Source: Vibrio pelagius (GTDB taxonomy: Bacteria > Pseudomonadota > Gammaproteobacteria > Enterobacterales > Vibrionaceae). From it: 64,000 nucleotides of DNA. The notes beneath the pieces were generated by a model that worked only from the letters and a program-made list of their open reading frames with translations, was not told the origin of the DNA and did no database searches. Positions within the stretch are counted from its first letter, which is position 1; every line of letters begins with the position of its first letter. Shown one piece after another: positions 37,310 to 49,350 of the stretch. The translations under genes and the position numbers were made by a program. The stretch lies in contig NZ_AP025503.1 of the NCBI RefSeq assembly GCF_024347575.1, positions 2,604,001 to 2,668,000 on the forward strand, read 5' to 3'.

Positions 37310-39217
37310 TTACAGTACTAGACGACGAATGTCAGATAGTGCGCTGTTTAGGAAAGTAATGAAGCGTGCACCTTCAGCACCATCGATCACACGGTGGTCG
37401 TATGATAGAGATAGTGGAAGTTGTAGGCGTGGTTCGAACTCTTTGCCGTTCCACACAGGCTTCATTTCAGACTTAGATACACCAAGGATACCTACTTCTG
37501 GAGCGTTTACGATTGGCGTAAATGCAGTACCGCCGATGCCGCCAAGGCTAGAGATTGTGAAACAACCGCCTTGCATGTCAGCTGCAGTTAGCTTACCAGC
37601 ACGTGCTTTCTTAGACACAGCCATTAGCTCTTCAGATAGCTCGTAGATGCCTTTCTTGTTCACGTCTTTGAATACAGGAACAACTAGACCGTTAGGCGTA
37701 TCTACTGCGATACCTACGTTTACGTACTTCTTAAGAATGATGCTTTCGCCATCTTCAGAAAGAGAAGAGTTAAACGCTGGGAACGCTTCTAGCGCTTTAG
37801 CAACAGCTTTCATGATGAACACAAGTGGAGTGATCTTCATGCCAGTGTCTTTCTTAGCTTCGATTGCGTTCTGCTCTTTACGGAATGCTTCTAGCTCAGT
37901 GATGTCTGCGTTGTCCCACTGTGTAACGTGAGGGATCATTACCCAGTTACGGTGTAGGTTTGCACCAGAGATCTTCTTGATCTTAGAAAGCTTCTGAACT
38001 TCAGTTTCGCCGAACTTGCTGAAGTCAACTTTTGGCCAAGGTAGAAGACCAAGAGCAGAGCCGTCACCGCCTTTGCCAGATGCCGCAGCACCAGACTCAA
38101 GACGCTTAAGTGCATCTTTAACGTAAGACTGAACGTCTTCTTTAAGGATACGGCTCTTACGACCAGTACCTTTAACCTTAGATAGGTTAACGCCAAATTC
38201 ACGAGCAAGACGACGAACAACAGGAGACGCGTGTGCGTAATCGTTGTTTTCTTGGAAGTCGTTCGCTGCAGGTGCCGCTTCAGCTTTTGCTGCTGGAGCA
38301 GGAGCCGCCGCAGGTGCTGGAACTGCTGCTTGTGCAGGTGCTGCAACAGGAGCAGGCGCTGCGCCTTCAACAACGAAAGTCATGATTAGAGAACCAGTCG
38401 TTACTTTGTCGCCAGCTGCAATCTTGATCTCTTTTACCGTACCAGCAAATGGAGCCGGAACTTCCATTGAAGCTTTGTCGCCTTCGACAGTGATTAGAGA
38501 TTGCTCTTCTTCTACTGTGTCGCCAACCGCTACCATTACTTCAGTAACTTCTACTTCGTCACCGCCGATATCAGGAACGTTTACTTCTTTTTCGGCTGCG
38601 GCCGGCGCTCCGGATGCCGCAGGAGCTGCTGCAGGAGCCGCTTCAACTGCAGGAGCAGCTGCTACTGGAGCGCCAGAACCTGCTACTTCGAATACCATCA
38701 CTAGAGAACCAGTTGATACTGAGTCTCCAGAAGCGATCTTGATTTCTTTAACTGTACCAGCGAATGGTGCCGGAACTTCCATTGATGCTTTGTCGCCTTC
38801 AACAGTTAGAAGAGATTGCTCTTCTTCTACTGCATCGCCAACTGCAACCATGATTTCAGTCACTTCTACTTCGTCGCCACCGATATCTGGAACATGAACT
38901 TCTTTAAGCTCTGCTGCTGCAGGAGCTGCAACTGGTGCTGCTTCAACTGCTGGAGCTGCCGTAGGAGCCGCTTCTACAGCGGCACCTTCAGCTTCGAAAA
39001 TCATGATTAGAGAACCAGTTGTTACTGAATCACCTTCAGAAACTTTGATCTCTTTTACGATACCCGCTTGAGACGCAGGAACTTCCATTGAAGCCTTGTC
39101 GCCTTCAACAGTGATCAGTGACTGTTCTTCTTCAACCTTGTCGCCAACGTTTACTAGAATCTCAGTTACTTCAACCTCATCAGCACCGATGTCAGGTACG
39201 TTAATTTCGATTGCCAT
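37310..39217 (-). CDS. aceF: Pyruvate dehydrogenase E2, dihydrolipoamide acetyltransferase
   Basis: 635 residues with three tandem lipoyl domains; the lipoylated lysines (GDKAS) are Lys41, Lys143 and Lys248. Ala/Pro-rich linkers separate them, then an E3/E1-binding domain (about 325-365) and the catalytic acetyltransferase domain with His608 and Asp612 in DHRVIDG. It forms the cubic core of the complex and transfers acetyl to CoA. The three lipoyl repeats are close copies at DNA level. It starts 12 bases after aceE. Confidence 0.97.
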   Translation of the reverse strand: MAIEINVPDIGADEVEVTEILVNVGDKVEEEQSLITVEGDKASMEVPASQAGIVKEIKVSEGDSVTTGSLIMIFEAEGAAVEAAPTAAPAVEAAPVAAPAAAELKEVHVPDIGGDEVEVTEIMVAVGDAVEEEQSLLTVEGDKASMEVPAPFAGTVKEIKIASGDSVSTGSLVMVFEVAGSGAPVAAAPAVEAAPAAAPAASGAPAAAEKEVNVPDIGGDEVEVTEVMVAVGDTVEEEQSLITVEGDKASMEVPAPFAGTVKEIKIAAGDKVTTGSLIMTFVVEGAAPAPVAAPAQAAVPAPAAAPAPAAKAEAAPAANDFQENNDYAHASPVVRRLAREFGVNLSKVKGTGRKSRILKEDVQSYVKDALKRLESGAAASGKGGDGSALGLLPWPKVDFSKFGETEVQKLSKIKKISGANLHRNWVMIPHVTQWDNADITELEAFRKEQNAIEAKKDTGMKITPLVFIMKAVAKALEAFPAFNSSLSEDGESIILKKYVNVGIAVDTPNGLVVPVFKDVNKKGIYELSEELMAVSKKARAGKLTAADMQGGCFTISSLGGIGGTAFTPIVNAPEVGILGVSKSEMKPVWNGKEFEPRLQLPLSLSYDHRVIDGAEGARFITFLNSALSDIRRLVL

Positions 39218-39229
39218 TGTTTTTCTACC

Positions 39230-41893
39230 TTATGCGTATTGCGGGTTTGTTTTTTCTGTATCGATGTTGAACTTAGCAATTGCTTCTGTAACAACAGACT
39301 TCTCAACATCACCACGTTTAGCTAGCTCAGTTAGGGCAGCAACTACTACGTAGCCTGCGTTAACTTCGAAGTGACGACGTAGGTTTTCACGGCTGTCAGA
39401 GCGGCCGTAACCGTCTGTACCAAGTACTTTGTAAGACTCAGTTGGCATGAACGCACGTACTTGCTCAGCGTAGTTCTTCATGTAGTCAGTCGCAGCGATT
39501 GCTGGTTCGTTACCAAGAACTTGAGCGATGTAAGGTACTTTCGCTTCGCCTTCTGGGTGAAGCATGTTATAGCGCTCTACATCTTGACCGTTACGAGTTA
39601 GTTCGTTGAACGATGTTACAGAGAACACATCAGACGCGATACCGTACTCTTCGCTTAGGATAGTCGCAGCTTTACGTACTTCGTTCATGATAGTACCAGA
39701 GCTCATTAGTTGAACTTTAGACTTGTCACCAGCGTAAGACTCAAGCTTGTAGATACCTTTACGGATGCCTTCTTCAGCACCTTCTGGCATTGCTGGCATT
39801 GCGTAGTTTTCGTTCATTACTGTTAGGTAGTAGAACACGTTCTCTTGCTCAGAACCGTACATGCGACGGATACCGTCTTGCATGATAACTGCAACTTCGT
39901 AAGCGAATGTTGGGTCGTAAGAGATACAGTTAGGAACAGTGTTCGCTAGTACGTGCGAGTGACCATCTTCGTGCTGTAGACCTTCACCGTTAAGCGTAGT
40001 ACGACCAGCAGTAGCACCTAGTAGGAAACCACGAGCTTGTTGGTCACCAGCCATCCATGCCATATCGCCAACACGTTGGAAACCGAACATAGAGTAGTAG
40101 ATGTAGAACGGGATCATTGGCAGATCGTTTGTGCTGTAAGAAGTCGCAGCAGCAACCCAAGATGCCATTGAACCTAGTTCGTTGATACCTTCTTGCAGTA
40201 CCTGACCTGAAGTCGCTTCTTTGTAGTAAGAAACGATGTCGCGATCTTGAGGCGTGTAGTTCTGACCGTGCGGGTTGTAGATACCGATTTGACGGAACAG
40301 ACCTTCCATACCGAACGTACGTGCTTCGTCACAGATAATAGGAACAACGTTTTTACCGATGCCTTTATTCTTCAGAAGGATGTTTAGTGTACGTACGTAT
40401 GCCATCGTAGTAGAGATTTCACGCTTCTGTTCGCTTAGTAGCGGTGCAAACTCTTCTAGTTCTGGGATTTGTAGTTCTTGAGTGAACTTAGGTAGACGCT
40501 GTGGCGTGTAACCTTTTAGTTCTTTACGACGAGCGTGTAGGTATTCGTACTCCGCTGAACCTTCTTCAAGTTTCAGGTACGGAAGCTCTTTCACTGCTTC
40601 GTCAGTTAGGATGTCTTGAAGACCTAGACGATCACGTAGGTGTAGAACGTGAGTCATATCCATCTTCTTAACTTGGTGCGCGATGTTCTTACCTTCAGCC
40701 GCTTCACCCATGCCGTAACCTTTAACAGTCTTAGCTAGGATTACTGTTGGACGACCTTTAGTTTCTGCCGCGTTTTTGTAAGCTGCGTATAGCTTAGAAG
40801 ACTCGTGACCACCACGCTTAAGAGCGAAGATTTCGTCGTCAGTCATGTCTGCAACTAGTGCAGCTGTCTCTGGGTACTTACCAAAGAAGTGCTCACGTAC
40901 GTACGCGCCATCTTTAGATTTGAATGTTTGGTAGTCGCCATCTACAGTTTCGTTCATTAGCTGTAGTAGTTTACCAGACGTATCTTTAGCAAGTAGTGAA
41001 TCCCAGTTGCTACCCCAGATAACTTTAACAACGTTCCAACCAGCACCTTTGAATAGGCCTTCTAGTTCTTGGATGATGCTACCGTTACCCATTACAGGGC
41101 CGTCTAGACGCTGTAGGTTACAGTTGATTAGGAATGTTAGGTTGTCTAGCTTTTCACGTGCTGCGAAAGATAGAGAACCACGTGATTCTGGCTCATCCAT
41201 CTCACCGTCGCCTAGGAAAGCGTATACACGTTGAGCAGAAGTATCTTTAAGACCACGACCTTCTAGGTACTTAAGGAAACGCGCTTGGTAGATCGCAGAG
41301 ATTGGACCAAGACCCATAGATACCGTTGGGAACTGCCAGAACTCAGGCATTAGTTTAGGGTGCGGGTATGAAGGGATACCTTTACCATCAACTTCTTGAC
41401 GGAAGTTATCTAGCTGCTCTTCAGTTAGACGACCTTCAACGAATGCACGAGAGTAGATACCTGGAGAGATGTGACCTTGGTAGTAAACTAGATCGCCACC
41501 GTCCGTCTCGTTTGGAGCACGGAAGAAGTGGTTGAAACATACTTCGTAGAAAGCAGCCGCTGATTGGTAAGAAGCCATGTGACCACCTAGGTCTAGGTCT
41601 TTCTTAGAAGCGCGCAATACGATCATGATTGCGTTCCAGCGAATAATCGAACGAATACGACGCTCAAGAGTTACGTCACCAGGGTAAGCCGGCTCTTGTG
41701 CTGCTGGAATGGTGTTGATGTAGTTAGTGTTGATACCCGTTGGCATATCAACGCCGTCTAAACGTGCCTTTTCTAGAACTGTTTCTAGTAAGAACTGTGC
41801 ACGTTCTACACCTTCTTCACGTACTACTGACTCAAGAGCTTGTAACCAATCTTGAGTTTCCAGAGCATCAACGTCATGCTTCATGTCAGACAT
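39230..41893 (-). CDS. aceE: Pyruvate dehydrogenase E1 component
   Basis: 887 residues, homodimeric E1 type. The thiamine diphosphate/Mg motif GDGEMDEP...NCN is present, as are HEDGHSHV and the C-terminal transketolase-like domain. It decarboxylates pyruvate and acetylates the E2 lipoyl arms. SD AAGGA is nine bases before the ATG. Situated 56 bases after pdhR and upstream of aceF in one operon. Confidence 0.98.
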   Translation of the reverse strand: MSDMKHDVDALETQDWLQALESVVREEGVERAQFLLETVLEKARLDGVDMPTGINTNYINTIPAAQEPAYPGDVTLERRIRSIIRWNAIMIVLRASKKDLDLGGHMASYQSAAAFYEVCFNHFFRAPNETDGGDLVYYQGHISPGIYSRAFVEGRLTEEQLDNFRQEVDGKGIPSYPHPKLMPEFWQFPTVSMGLGPISAIYQARFLKYLEGRGLKDTSAQRVYAFLGDGEMDEPESRGSLSFAAREKLDNLTFLINCNLQRLDGPVMGNGSIIQELEGLFKGAGWNVVKVIWGSNWDSLLAKDTSGKLLQLMNETVDGDYQTFKSKDGAYVREHFFGKYPETAALVADMTDDEIFALKRGGHESSKLYAAYKNAAETKGRPTVILAKTVKGYGMGEAAEGKNIAHQVKKMDMTHVLHLRDRLGLQDILTDEAVKELPYLKLEEGSAEYEYLHARRKELKGYTPQRLPKFTQELQIPELEEFAPLLSEQKREISTTMAYVRTLNILLKNKGIGKNVVPIICDEARTFGMEGLFRQIGIYNPHGQNYTPQDRDIVSYYKEATSGQVLQEGINELGSMASWVAAATSYSTNDLPMIPFYIYYSMFGFQRVGDMAWMAGDQQARGFLLGATAGRTTLNGEGLQHEDGHSHVLANTVPNCISYDPTFAYEVAVIMQDGIRRMYGSEQENVFYYLTVMNENYAMPAMPEGAEEGIRKGIYKLESYAGDKSKVQLMSSGTIMNEVRKAATILSEEYGIASDVFSVTSFNELTRNGQDVERYNMLHPEGEAKVPYIAQVLGNEPAIAATDYMKNYAEQVRAFMPTESYKVLGTDGYGRSDSRENLRRHFEVNAGYVVVAALTELAKRGDVEKSVVTEAIAKFNIDTEKTNPQYA

Positions 41894-41949
41894 GGCGATC
41901 TATCCTTTTTGTTAGTTGGATTCTACTAAACACGTAAAAAGCCGTAGGA

Positions 41950-42717
41950 TTACGACTCTTTACCCTGTTGAATTCGACGCAGTGAACGTTCGCGACGCGA
42001 CTCTTCTCTGGTCAAATCCAGCAATGTTTCTTCGATGTAAGCTAAATGAGAATGTGACATTTCACGCGCCTTTTCAGGCTGACCAGAAACAATCGCATCC
42101 ACGATGTTAGCTCGATGTATACTCACTTTTTCCACAACGTCTTTTCGACGATGCAACAGCTTTAGATTTTCTAAGACATTTTGCTCAAGTAACGGAGCTA
42201 AACTGCGAACGATATGCAAAAGCACGACGTTATGAGCCGCTTCCGTTAAAGCGATAAGGAAAGCCATCACAGCTGCAGATTCAGCTTCAATATCGGTCTT
42301 TTCTTGCGCACCTCGAATGTTATCTAGGCATGCTTGAATTCGAGCAAAGTCTTCTTCAGTACCACGCAACGCAGCAAAATAAGCAGAAATTCCCTCCATC
42401 GCATGACGCGATTCCAACAAGTCTAGTTGGGTTTCGGAGTGAGTGGACAACAAATTCAGGAGCGGATCTGAAAAGCTTTTCCAGATATTTTCACTGACGA
42501 ACGTTCCCCCACCTTGACGGCGAGTAAGCAAGCGCTTGGCTTCTAAACGTTGTATCGCTTCTCGGATCGAAGGACGAGACACATCGAACTGTTTAGCCAG
42601 TTCACGCTCTGGCGGCAGTTGCTGCCCGGGCGCCAGTGTTCCTTCCACAATCAACCTTTCTAACTCTTTTTCAATGACATCTGAGAGTTTTGGCTGACGA
42701 ATCCTTTGATAAGCCAT
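41950..42717 (-). CDS. pdhR: Pyruvate-responsive repressor PdhR (GntR/FadR family)
   Basis: 255 residues. Winged-helix GntR domain at 10-75 ([25 protein letters not shown]) and a C-terminal FCD effector domain. In the family pyruvate releases the protein from DNA, inducing pdhR-aceEF-lpd. A perfect PdhR-type operator lies 31 bases upstream of its start, so autoregulation is expected. Confidence 0.95.
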   Translation of the reverse strand: MAYQRIRQPKLSDVIEKELERLIVEGTLAPGQQLPPERELAKQFDVSRPSIREAIQRLEAKRLLTRRQGGGTFVSENIWKSFSDPLLNLLSTHSETQLDLLESRHAMEGISAYFAALRGTEEDFARIQACLDNIRGAQEKTDIEAESAAVMAFLIALTEAAHNVVLLHIVRSLAPLLEQNVLENLKLLHRRKDVVEKVSIHRANIVDAIVSGQPEKAREMSHSHLAYIEETLLDLTREESRRERSLRRIQQGKES

Positions 42718-42747
42718 AGTTTGCTGTTCTTCTTTTTATGTGCTGGT

Positions 42748-42764
42748 AATTGGTAATACCAATT
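42748..42764. promoter_or_regulatory. PdhR operator 1
   Basis: AATTGGTAATACCAATT is a perfect inverted repeat matching ATTGGT-N3-ACCAAT. It sits in the pdhR promoter region. Confidence 0.88.
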
Positions 42765-42885
42765 TTGATTGGTGCAGAAATTAACATAATTAAAACGCCA
42801 CTGTCCAGCTCAAAATTGACCTGAATCATAGAACGCAGCATGAATTAACCATGATTTAACAAATGAAATTTAAAACAGCAACTAA

Positions 42886-42900
42886 ATTGGTCTTACCATT
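42886..42900. promoter_or_regulatory. PdhR operator 2 (candidate)
   Basis: ATTGGTCTTACCATT matches the same operator at 11 of 12 half-site bases, 138 bases upstream of operator 1. The rest of the 447-base gap to ampD (42718-43164) is A/T rich and shows only a weak hairpin near 43084-43119 that could end the ampD transcript; no gene is seen. Confidence 0.62.
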
Positions 42901-43164
42901 TACAGCGTTAATACTATTGGGGAGTGCCCGTGCTAGAAAGTTTCAGGATAAAAATGAAATATTTCAGATTGATTAGGCTCTCTTGGTTAAAATTCAAACC
43001 AAGCGCACAGATTGAGAATAAATCCTATTAATAATTGTTCACATCTGGCCTTTTGAAAGATCCATCACACTCTTGAGGCGATAAAAAGGGCCTGCACCCA
43101 GAACAGTTACAAGCCCTTAACATCGGTGTAAAACCAATATGCCAATATAGGATTATCAGAATAG

Positions 43165-43722
43165 CTACAGAGTTAGGCGTTGACGGTACTTCACCCAATC
43201 AAAGGAGAGCCCCGGATCCGTTTTTCTTAATGGAGCGATGTATTGATGTCCTGTAATACGTTCTGCCGTGATCTGCGGAAAACGTTGGGTAATCGCATCG
43301 GTCAACTCTGCTAGTGCACGGTATTGCGATTCGCTGTAGGCGACAAAATCCGTCCCCTCTAGCTCAATGCCAATAGAATAATCATTGCAACGCTCTCGCC
43401 CAGCAAAGCTCGACTTCCCCGCATGCCAAGCACGGTCAAGGAAAGAGACAAACTGCACAATCTCCCCGCTTCTACGAATCAAACAGTGCGCAGACACGCC
43501 CATATTGTGAATGACTTTAAAAAAGGGGTGCTCCTCTGGATTGAGCTGACCAGTAAAAAACTGCTCAATATAAGGACCACCAAACTGTCCAGGTGGCAGG
43601 CTGATGTTATGTACCACCAGCAAAGAGACATCGTCTTGCTGAGGGCGAGCGTCATAGAAAGGGGACGGTAGATGTTTCGCGGCGCTATACCACCCAGTTT
43701 CGCTGATCATCATAAACGCCAT
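43165..43722 (-). CDS. ampD: 1,6-anhydro-N-acetylmuramyl-L-alanine amidase AmpD
   Basis: 185 residues, amidase_2 fold. Zinc ligands His38, His159 and Asp169 and the general base Glu120 are in place (VVHNISLP, ELEGTDF, GHQY...KTDPG). It cleaves anhydro-muropeptides in the cytoplasm for cell-wall recycling, which also keeps AmpR-controlled beta-lactamase low. Divergent from nadC with about 137 bases between. Met4 or Met5 are alternative starts. Confidence 0.95.
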   Translation of the reverse strand: MAFMMISETGWYSAAKHLPSPFYDARPQQDDVSLLVVHNISLPPGQFGGPYIEQFFTGQLNPEEHPFFKVIHNMGVSAHCLIRRSGEIVQFVSFLDRAWHAGKSSFAGRERCNDYSIGIELEGTDFVAYSESQYRALAELTDAITQRFPQITAERITGHQYIAPLRKTDPGLSFDWVKYRQRLTL

Positions 43723-43811
43723 ACTCCTTACTCTTATTGCTCAATATATAATGACTATTCGTGTGAGCTCGACCTAACTCAAGGCGGGCTCAACTCTTTA
43801 ATTTGCAGTGA

Positions 43812-44750
<939 letters not shown>

Positions 44751-44778
44751 TCTATTGATTAAAAACACATTTGATATC

Positions 44779-44807
44779 AAAGGCACCCTTTCCTACGGTG
44801 CCTTTTT
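44779..44807 (+). terminator. Terminator of nadC
   Basis: Stem AAAGGCACC (44779-44787) with GGTGCCTTT (44797-44805), then TT. It isolates nadC from pilA. Confidence 0.88.
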
Positions 44808-45002
44808 CATGTCTAGAACGTCACTAATGAGACATCTTATCTAACTTGATCGCATAATGTTATGCAGTATATGAAACAGGTTACTAATAAATTCAAAGCG
44901 ACTCGCGCCCTTATCTGAACACCATTCCACACAAGATTACCGACTCTTATTCTAAATCCACCAAGTGCTTGCACTGTAACCAACAACAAATGGATTAGAA
45001 CA

Positions 45003-45455
45003 ATGAAAACAAGACAAACAAAGCAAAAAGGCTTTACGTTAATTGAATTGATGATTGTAGTGGCGATTATTGGGATTCTATCGGCTTTTGCTGTACCTGC
45101 TTATCAAAACTATACAATGAGAGCCCACGCCAGTGATATGTTGAATGCATCATCAGCCATGAAAACAGCTGTTGGCCTTTGTCTATCGGACAGCATTTCA
45201 GCAGGAAGTTGCACATCCGGGAAAAGCGGCGTACCAAATAAACAAATATTCTCAGGCTTTGAGGTTTTAGCAAAATTAAGTGGTGCTGCAACTGTCGTTG
45301 AATCTGCAGTGTCGGGAAGCAAAGGGTCGTTGCCAACATCAGCCAAAATAACGTTAACCTCCAGCAAAGATACAAGTGGAATTAGTTGGACTGTCAAATG
45401 TTCAGATACCGACAATAACGTGAATGCGTCCGACTGGTGTCCAGTTAAACAATGA
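45003..45455 (+). CDS. pilA: Type IVa major pilin PilA
   Basis: 150 residues. Prepilin leader [10 protein letters not shown] is cleaved before Phe1 of [19 protein letters not shown], and Glu5 is present. The C-terminal disulfide loop is bounded by KCSDTD and DWCPVKQ, and a second Cys pair lies at about residues 60-70. It is polymerised by PilB for adhesion, chitin colonisation and DNA uptake. The globular part is Ser/Thr rich and likely strain-variable. The 252 bases upstream contain AGTGC-TT-GCACT (44964-44975), a possible operator. The stop overlaps pilB. Confidence 0.94.
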   Translation: MKTRQTKQKGFTLIELMIVVAIIGILSAFAVPAYQNYTMRAHASDMLNASSAMKTAVGLCLSDSISAGSCTSGKSGVPNKQIFSGFEVLAKLSGAATVVESAVSGSKGSLPTSAKITLTSSKDTSGISWTVKCSDTDNNVNASDWCPVKQ

Positions 45456-47137
45456 TAACCAACCTACCCACCGTTCTGCGTCAGGCTAACTTACTTAGCC
45501 TGGCTCAAGAACAAATCGTAGTGGAACACTTACAAGCTTCTGGTGGGTCAACACCGGAAGCTTTAATCACACATGGCTTGTTCAGTGCCGATAGCCTTGC
45601 CGAACAGACCGCACACCTCTTTGGCTTACCGTTAATATCACTCACTGATTACGACTATGAACCTCTGTGTGAACAGCTTGGGCTACGCGAACTCATCACT
45701 CAACACCGAGTCATACCGATCGCTAAATCAGCCTCTACGCTTACCTTGGCTTCTTCTGACCCAACCGACCTGTATGCTGAAGATGATTTTCGTTTTGCCA
45801 CTGGACTGCAAATTGACTCAGTAGTTGCAAACTATCGTACTCTTGAAAGCGCAATTCGGCGACTTTATGGCAAAGCAATTACCAATGGTGATAGCAATCG
45901 CAAAGAGATAACCCAAGACGAACTCGCCCATTTGGTGGAGGTTTCTGATGATGAAGTCAGTACCGTCGAAGATCTTAGCCAAGATGACTCGCCCGTCAGC
46001 CGCTTCATCAATCAAATCCTAGTCGATGCGGTACGTAAAGGCGCATCAGATATCCATTTCGAACCTTATGAGGAGTACTACCGAGTCCGCCTACGTTGCG
46101 ATGGCATCTTAATCGAAACCCAACAACCGGCAGCACATCTTAGTCGGAGACTATCAGCACGTTTAAAGATCATTGCTAAGCTTGATATTGCGGAGCGCCG
46201 TTTGCCTCAAGATGGTCGAATTAAGCTGAGGCTCAATCAAGAGATCGCCATCGATATGCGTGTCTCTACTCTGCCGACACTTTGGGGAGAGAAGATTGTA
46301 TTGCGTCTGCTCGATAGCAGTGCAGCCAACCTTGATATTGACACTCTTGGCTACAGTGAACAGCAGAAATTACTTTATCTCAACGCGCTAAAACGTCCAC
46401 AAGGCATGATTCTTATGACGGGCCCAACCGGTAGCGGTAAAACCGTCTCTCTTTATACAGGGCTTCGCATCCTCAACACCTCAGAAAGAAACATCTCTAC
46501 CGCTGAAGATCCTGTAGAGATTAACCTTTGTGGCGTCAATCAAGTCCAGGTTCAACCCAAAATAGGCTTTGGCTTTGCTGAAGCGCTGCGATCTTTTCTG
46601 CGCCAAGATCCAGATATCGTGATGGTCGGTGAAATACGCGATATTGAAACCGCTGAAATTGCGATAAAAGCCTCCCAAACCGGCCACTTGGTACTCTCGA
46701 CACTGCACACTAACTCAGCTGCAGAAACAGTCACACGCCTTGCACATATGGGGATTGAACCTTTTAACTTGGCTTCATCATTGAGCCTCATCATTGCTCA
46801 ACGTCTCGCAAGGCGACTATGCCCACATTGCAAAATTAGAGACGATGACCAAACCATTTATCACCGTCATGCCATTGATGCTAACCACACGTTTTTTAAA
46901 GCGAATCCGAACGGCTGCAATGAGTGCAATCAAGGTTATGCCGGCCGTGTGGGTATCTATGAAGTGATGCCGTTTACTGACAAGCTCAAAGCCAGTCTCA
47001 TCTCCCGCCCAAACGCGATCGAGATAGAAACTCTCGCTAAACAAGAAGGTATGCAGACTCTCCGAGACTCTGGTTTAGAGAAGCTGCTATTGGGTGTAAC
47101 AAGCTACCAAGAGCTACAGCGTGTCCTTTATATCTAG
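45452..47137 (+). CDS. pilB: Type IV pilus assembly ATPase PilB
   Basis: 561 residues. N-terminal GSPII_E domains, Walker A GPTGSGKT at 324-331, Asp box and Walker B (MVGEIRD), His box (STLHTN), and a zinc motif starting at Cys457-Cys460 (CPHC) and closed by CNEC. It powers pilus extension. ATGA overlap with pilA. Confidence 0.96.
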   Translation: MITNLPTVLRQANLLSLAQEQIVVEHLQASGGSTPEALITHGLFSADSLAEQTAHLFGLPLISLTDYDYEPLCEQLGLRELITQHRVIPIAKSASTLTLASSDPTDLYAEDDFRFATGLQIDSVVANYRTLESAIRRLYGKAITNGDSNRKEITQDELAHLVEVSDDEVSTVEDLSQDDSPVSRFINQILVDAVRKGASDIHFEPYEEYYRVRLRCDGILIETQQPAAHLSRRLSARLKIIAKLDIAERRLPQDGRIKLRLNQEIAIDMRVSTLPTLWGEKIVLRLLDSSAANLDIDTLGYSEQQKLLYLNALKRPQGMILMTGPTGSGKTVSLYTGLRILNTSERNISTAEDPVEINLCGVNQVQVQPKIGFGFAEALRSFLRQDPDIVMVGEIRDIETAEIAIKASQTGHLVLSTLHTNSAAETVTRLAHMGIEPFNLASSLSLIIAQRLARRLCPHCKIRDDDQTIYHRHAIDANHTFFKANPNGCNECNQGYAGRVGIYEVMPFTDKLKASLISRPNAIEIETLAKQEGMQTLRDSGLEKLLLGVTSYQELQRVLYI

Positions 47138-47184
47138 ATGCGCCTTTTATTATCTCCCCCTCGACCAACAACGGTGTGAAATTT

Positions 47185-48414
47185 ATGGCAATCAAACCTA
47201 AACAATCACAACTCAAGAATTATCACTGGAGAGGCATTAACAGCTCGGGAAAGAGAGTGTCAGGGCAAACCTTGGCTCTTACTGAGCTAGAAGTCAGAGA
47301 CAAGCTTCGCGAACAGCATATTCAGATCAAGAAGATAAAGAAAAAAAGTATCTCCGCGCTCACTCGCCTAACGAATCAGGTCAAAGCAAAAGACATCACC
47401 CTGTTAACACGCCAGTTAGCAACCATGTTAGGAACCGGAGTCCCAATCATCCAAGCGATAAAACTGGTGTCAGATAACCATAGAAAAGCTGAGATGAAAT
47501 CGATTTTGTCGCAGATACGCAAAGGCGTTGAAGCTGGAACCCCTTTATCAAAAGCGATGAGAACCGCAAGCCGCCATTTTGATGACTTGTATACCGACCT
47601 TGTCGCAACCGGAGAGCTGTCTGGAAACCTCGCAGAAGTATTTGAACGACTGGCGACCTACCGAGAAAAGAGCGCGCAGCTCAAATCAAAAGTGGTTAAA
47701 GCGCTGATTTACCCTGTGATGGTAGTCATGACAGCCTTATTGGTTTCCTATTTGATGCTAACTAAAGTGATCCCAGAGTTCGAGTCCATGTTTTCAGGAT
47801 TTGGTGCTGACTTGCCTTGGTTTACAGCTAAAGTCATGGAACTGTCTCACTGGATGCAGGCCTACGGCTTCTATACCTTTGTTGGTTTGGGTGCAGCAAC
47901 TCTACTCTTCATCCAGGCCCGTAAACGCTCTTATGCCATTCGGCTTGCCACTAGCCGCATTGGCTTACGCATGCCCATTATCGGAGGTGTAGTCGCCAAG
48001 GCTTCAATAGCCAAATTCAGCCGCACGTTGTCAACCAGCTTCAGTTCTGGGATACCGATCCTGACAAGTCTTAGAACGACAGCCAAAACGACAGGTAACG
48101 TACACTTTGAATCCGCGATTACGGAAGTCCACAAAGAGACAGCGGCAGGAATGCCAATGTATATTGCGATGCGCAATAGCCAAGCCTTCCCTGAAATGGT
48201 ACTGCAGATGGTGATGATAGGCGAAGAGTCTGGCAACCTTGATGATATGCTCAATAAAGTGGCGACGATCTATGAATTTGAGGTCGACAACACCGTCGAT
48301 AATCTGGGCAAGATCTTAGAACCACTGATCATCCTTTTTCTGGGATCTGTTGTAGGGAGCTTAGTGGTTGCGATGTACTTACCGATCTTTAACTTAATGA
48401 GTGTGTTAGGATAG
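47185..48414 (+). CDS. pilC: Type IV pilus inner-membrane platform protein PilC
   Basis: 409 residues from the ATG at 47185. A GTG nine bases upstream (47176) is also possible. Two homologous T2SSF domains (about 65-190 and 270-395) with three membrane segments and the conserved MxxxGxxSGNL repeats ([15 protein letters not shown]). It anchors PilB and pilin subunits in the inner membrane. Follows pilB after about 47 bases. Confidence 0.94.
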   Translation: MAIKPKQSQLKNYHWRGINSSGKRVSGQTLALTELEVRDKLREQHIQIKKIKKKSISALTRLTNQVKAKDITLLTRQLATMLGTGVPIIQAIKLVSDNHRKAEMKSILSQIRKGVEAGTPLSKAMRTASRHFDDLYTDLVATGELSGNLAEVFERLATYREKSAQLKSKVVKALIYPVMVVMTALLVSYLMLTKVIPEFESMFSGFGADLPWFTAKVMELSHWMQAYGFYTFVGLGAATLLFIQARKRSYAIRLATSRIGLRMPIIGGVVAKASIAKFSRTLSTSFSSGIPILTSLRTTAKTTGNVHFESAITEVHKETAAGMPMYIAMRNSQAFPEMVLQMVMIGEESGNLDDMLNKVATIYEFEVDNTVDNLGKILEPLIILFLGSVVGSLVVAMYLPIFNLMSVLG

Positions 48415-48476
48415 GCGACAATCAATGACAACACACTCATGGCTCTCGCCAGTTAGACCCCAGTGGACAGGACACT

Positions 48477-49346
48477 ATGGAAGTATTTCACTACTATCCT
48501 TGGCTATTCCCCGTATTAGCTTTTATCTTCAGCCTACTTATCGGTAGTTTTCTCAACGTCGTTATCCATCGTTTGCCAATTATGATGCAACGAGAATGGC
48601 AGCAAGAGTGCTCTGAAAGCTTCCCTGATTACAAGATTCCGATGCCAAAGGGGACATACAACCTCAGCGTACCCCGTTCAACCTGCCCGAAATGTGAAAC
48701 GCAGATTCGAGTCATCGATAATATTCCAGTATTCAGTTGGTTGGTTTTGAAAGGCAAATGTCGACAGTGTTCGAATCCTATCAGCCCTCGCTACCCTTTG
48801 GTTGAGCTACTCACTGCGGTGATGTGTAGCTTCGTTGCGGCGCATTTTGGTTTCGGTTACTACACAATCGCACTGATCTTTTTTACCTTTGCCTTAATAT
48901 CAGCGACCTTCATCGACCTCGATACCATGCTACTGCCCGATCAAATCACGCTACCATTGGTCTGGTCAGGTATTGCGCTTGCGCTGTTTGGCATCAGCCC
49001 TATCACCCTTCAAGACTCAGTCATAGGAGCAATGGCTGGCTACTTAGCGCTATGGTCAGTCTACTGGCTATTCAAACTCCTAACGGGCAAAGAGGGCATG
49101 GGCTATGGTGATTTCAAACTTCTTGCCGCATTAGGGGCTTGGCTTGGTTGGCAACACCTACCCATGATCATCTTGCTCTCTTCGCTGGTTGGCCTCGTGT
49201 TTGGCTTAATTCAGCTGCGATTGAAACAGCAAGGCATCGACAAAGCCTTCCCTTTTGGTCCTTATCTCGCCATTGCCGGTTGGATCAGTCTAATTTGGGG
49301 CGAGAACATTATGGCTTGGTATTTTACTTCGGTTTTAGGAATTTAA
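48477..49346 (+). CDS. pilD: Prepilin peptidase / N-methyltransferase PilD
   Basis: 289 residues, polytopic. Cytoplasmic zinc loop with CPKC and CRQC at about 64-102, and the aspartic protease residues in [11 protein letters not shown] and GYGDFK. It cleaves and methylates type IV prepilins and type II secretion pseudopilins, so it serves both systems. Ends five bases before coaE. Confidence 0.96.
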   Translation: MEVFHYYPWLFPVLAFIFSLLIGSFLNVVIHRLPIMMQREWQQECSESFPDYKIPMPKGTYNLSVPRSTCPKCETQIRVIDNIPVFSWLVLKGKCRQCSNPISPRYPLVELLTAVMCSFVAAHFGFGYYTIALIFFTFALISATFIDLDTMLLPDQITLPLVWSGIALALFGISPITLQDSVIGAMAGYLALWSVYWLFKLLTGKEGMGYGDFKLLAALGAWLGWQHLPMIILLSSLVGLVFGLIQLRLKQQGIDKAFPFGPYLAIAGWISLIWGENIMAWYFTSVLGI

Positions 49347-49350
49347 TTTT

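Noticed and set aside
38244..38897. Long Ala/Thr-rich open frame opposite aceF
   Set aside because: It is the antisense shadow of the GC-rich Ala/Pro linkers and lipoyl repeats of aceF.
43084..43119. Terminator for ampD
   Set aside because: Only six stem pairs (AAGGGC/GCCCTT) around a loop of more than 20 bases; too weak to list as a feature on its own.
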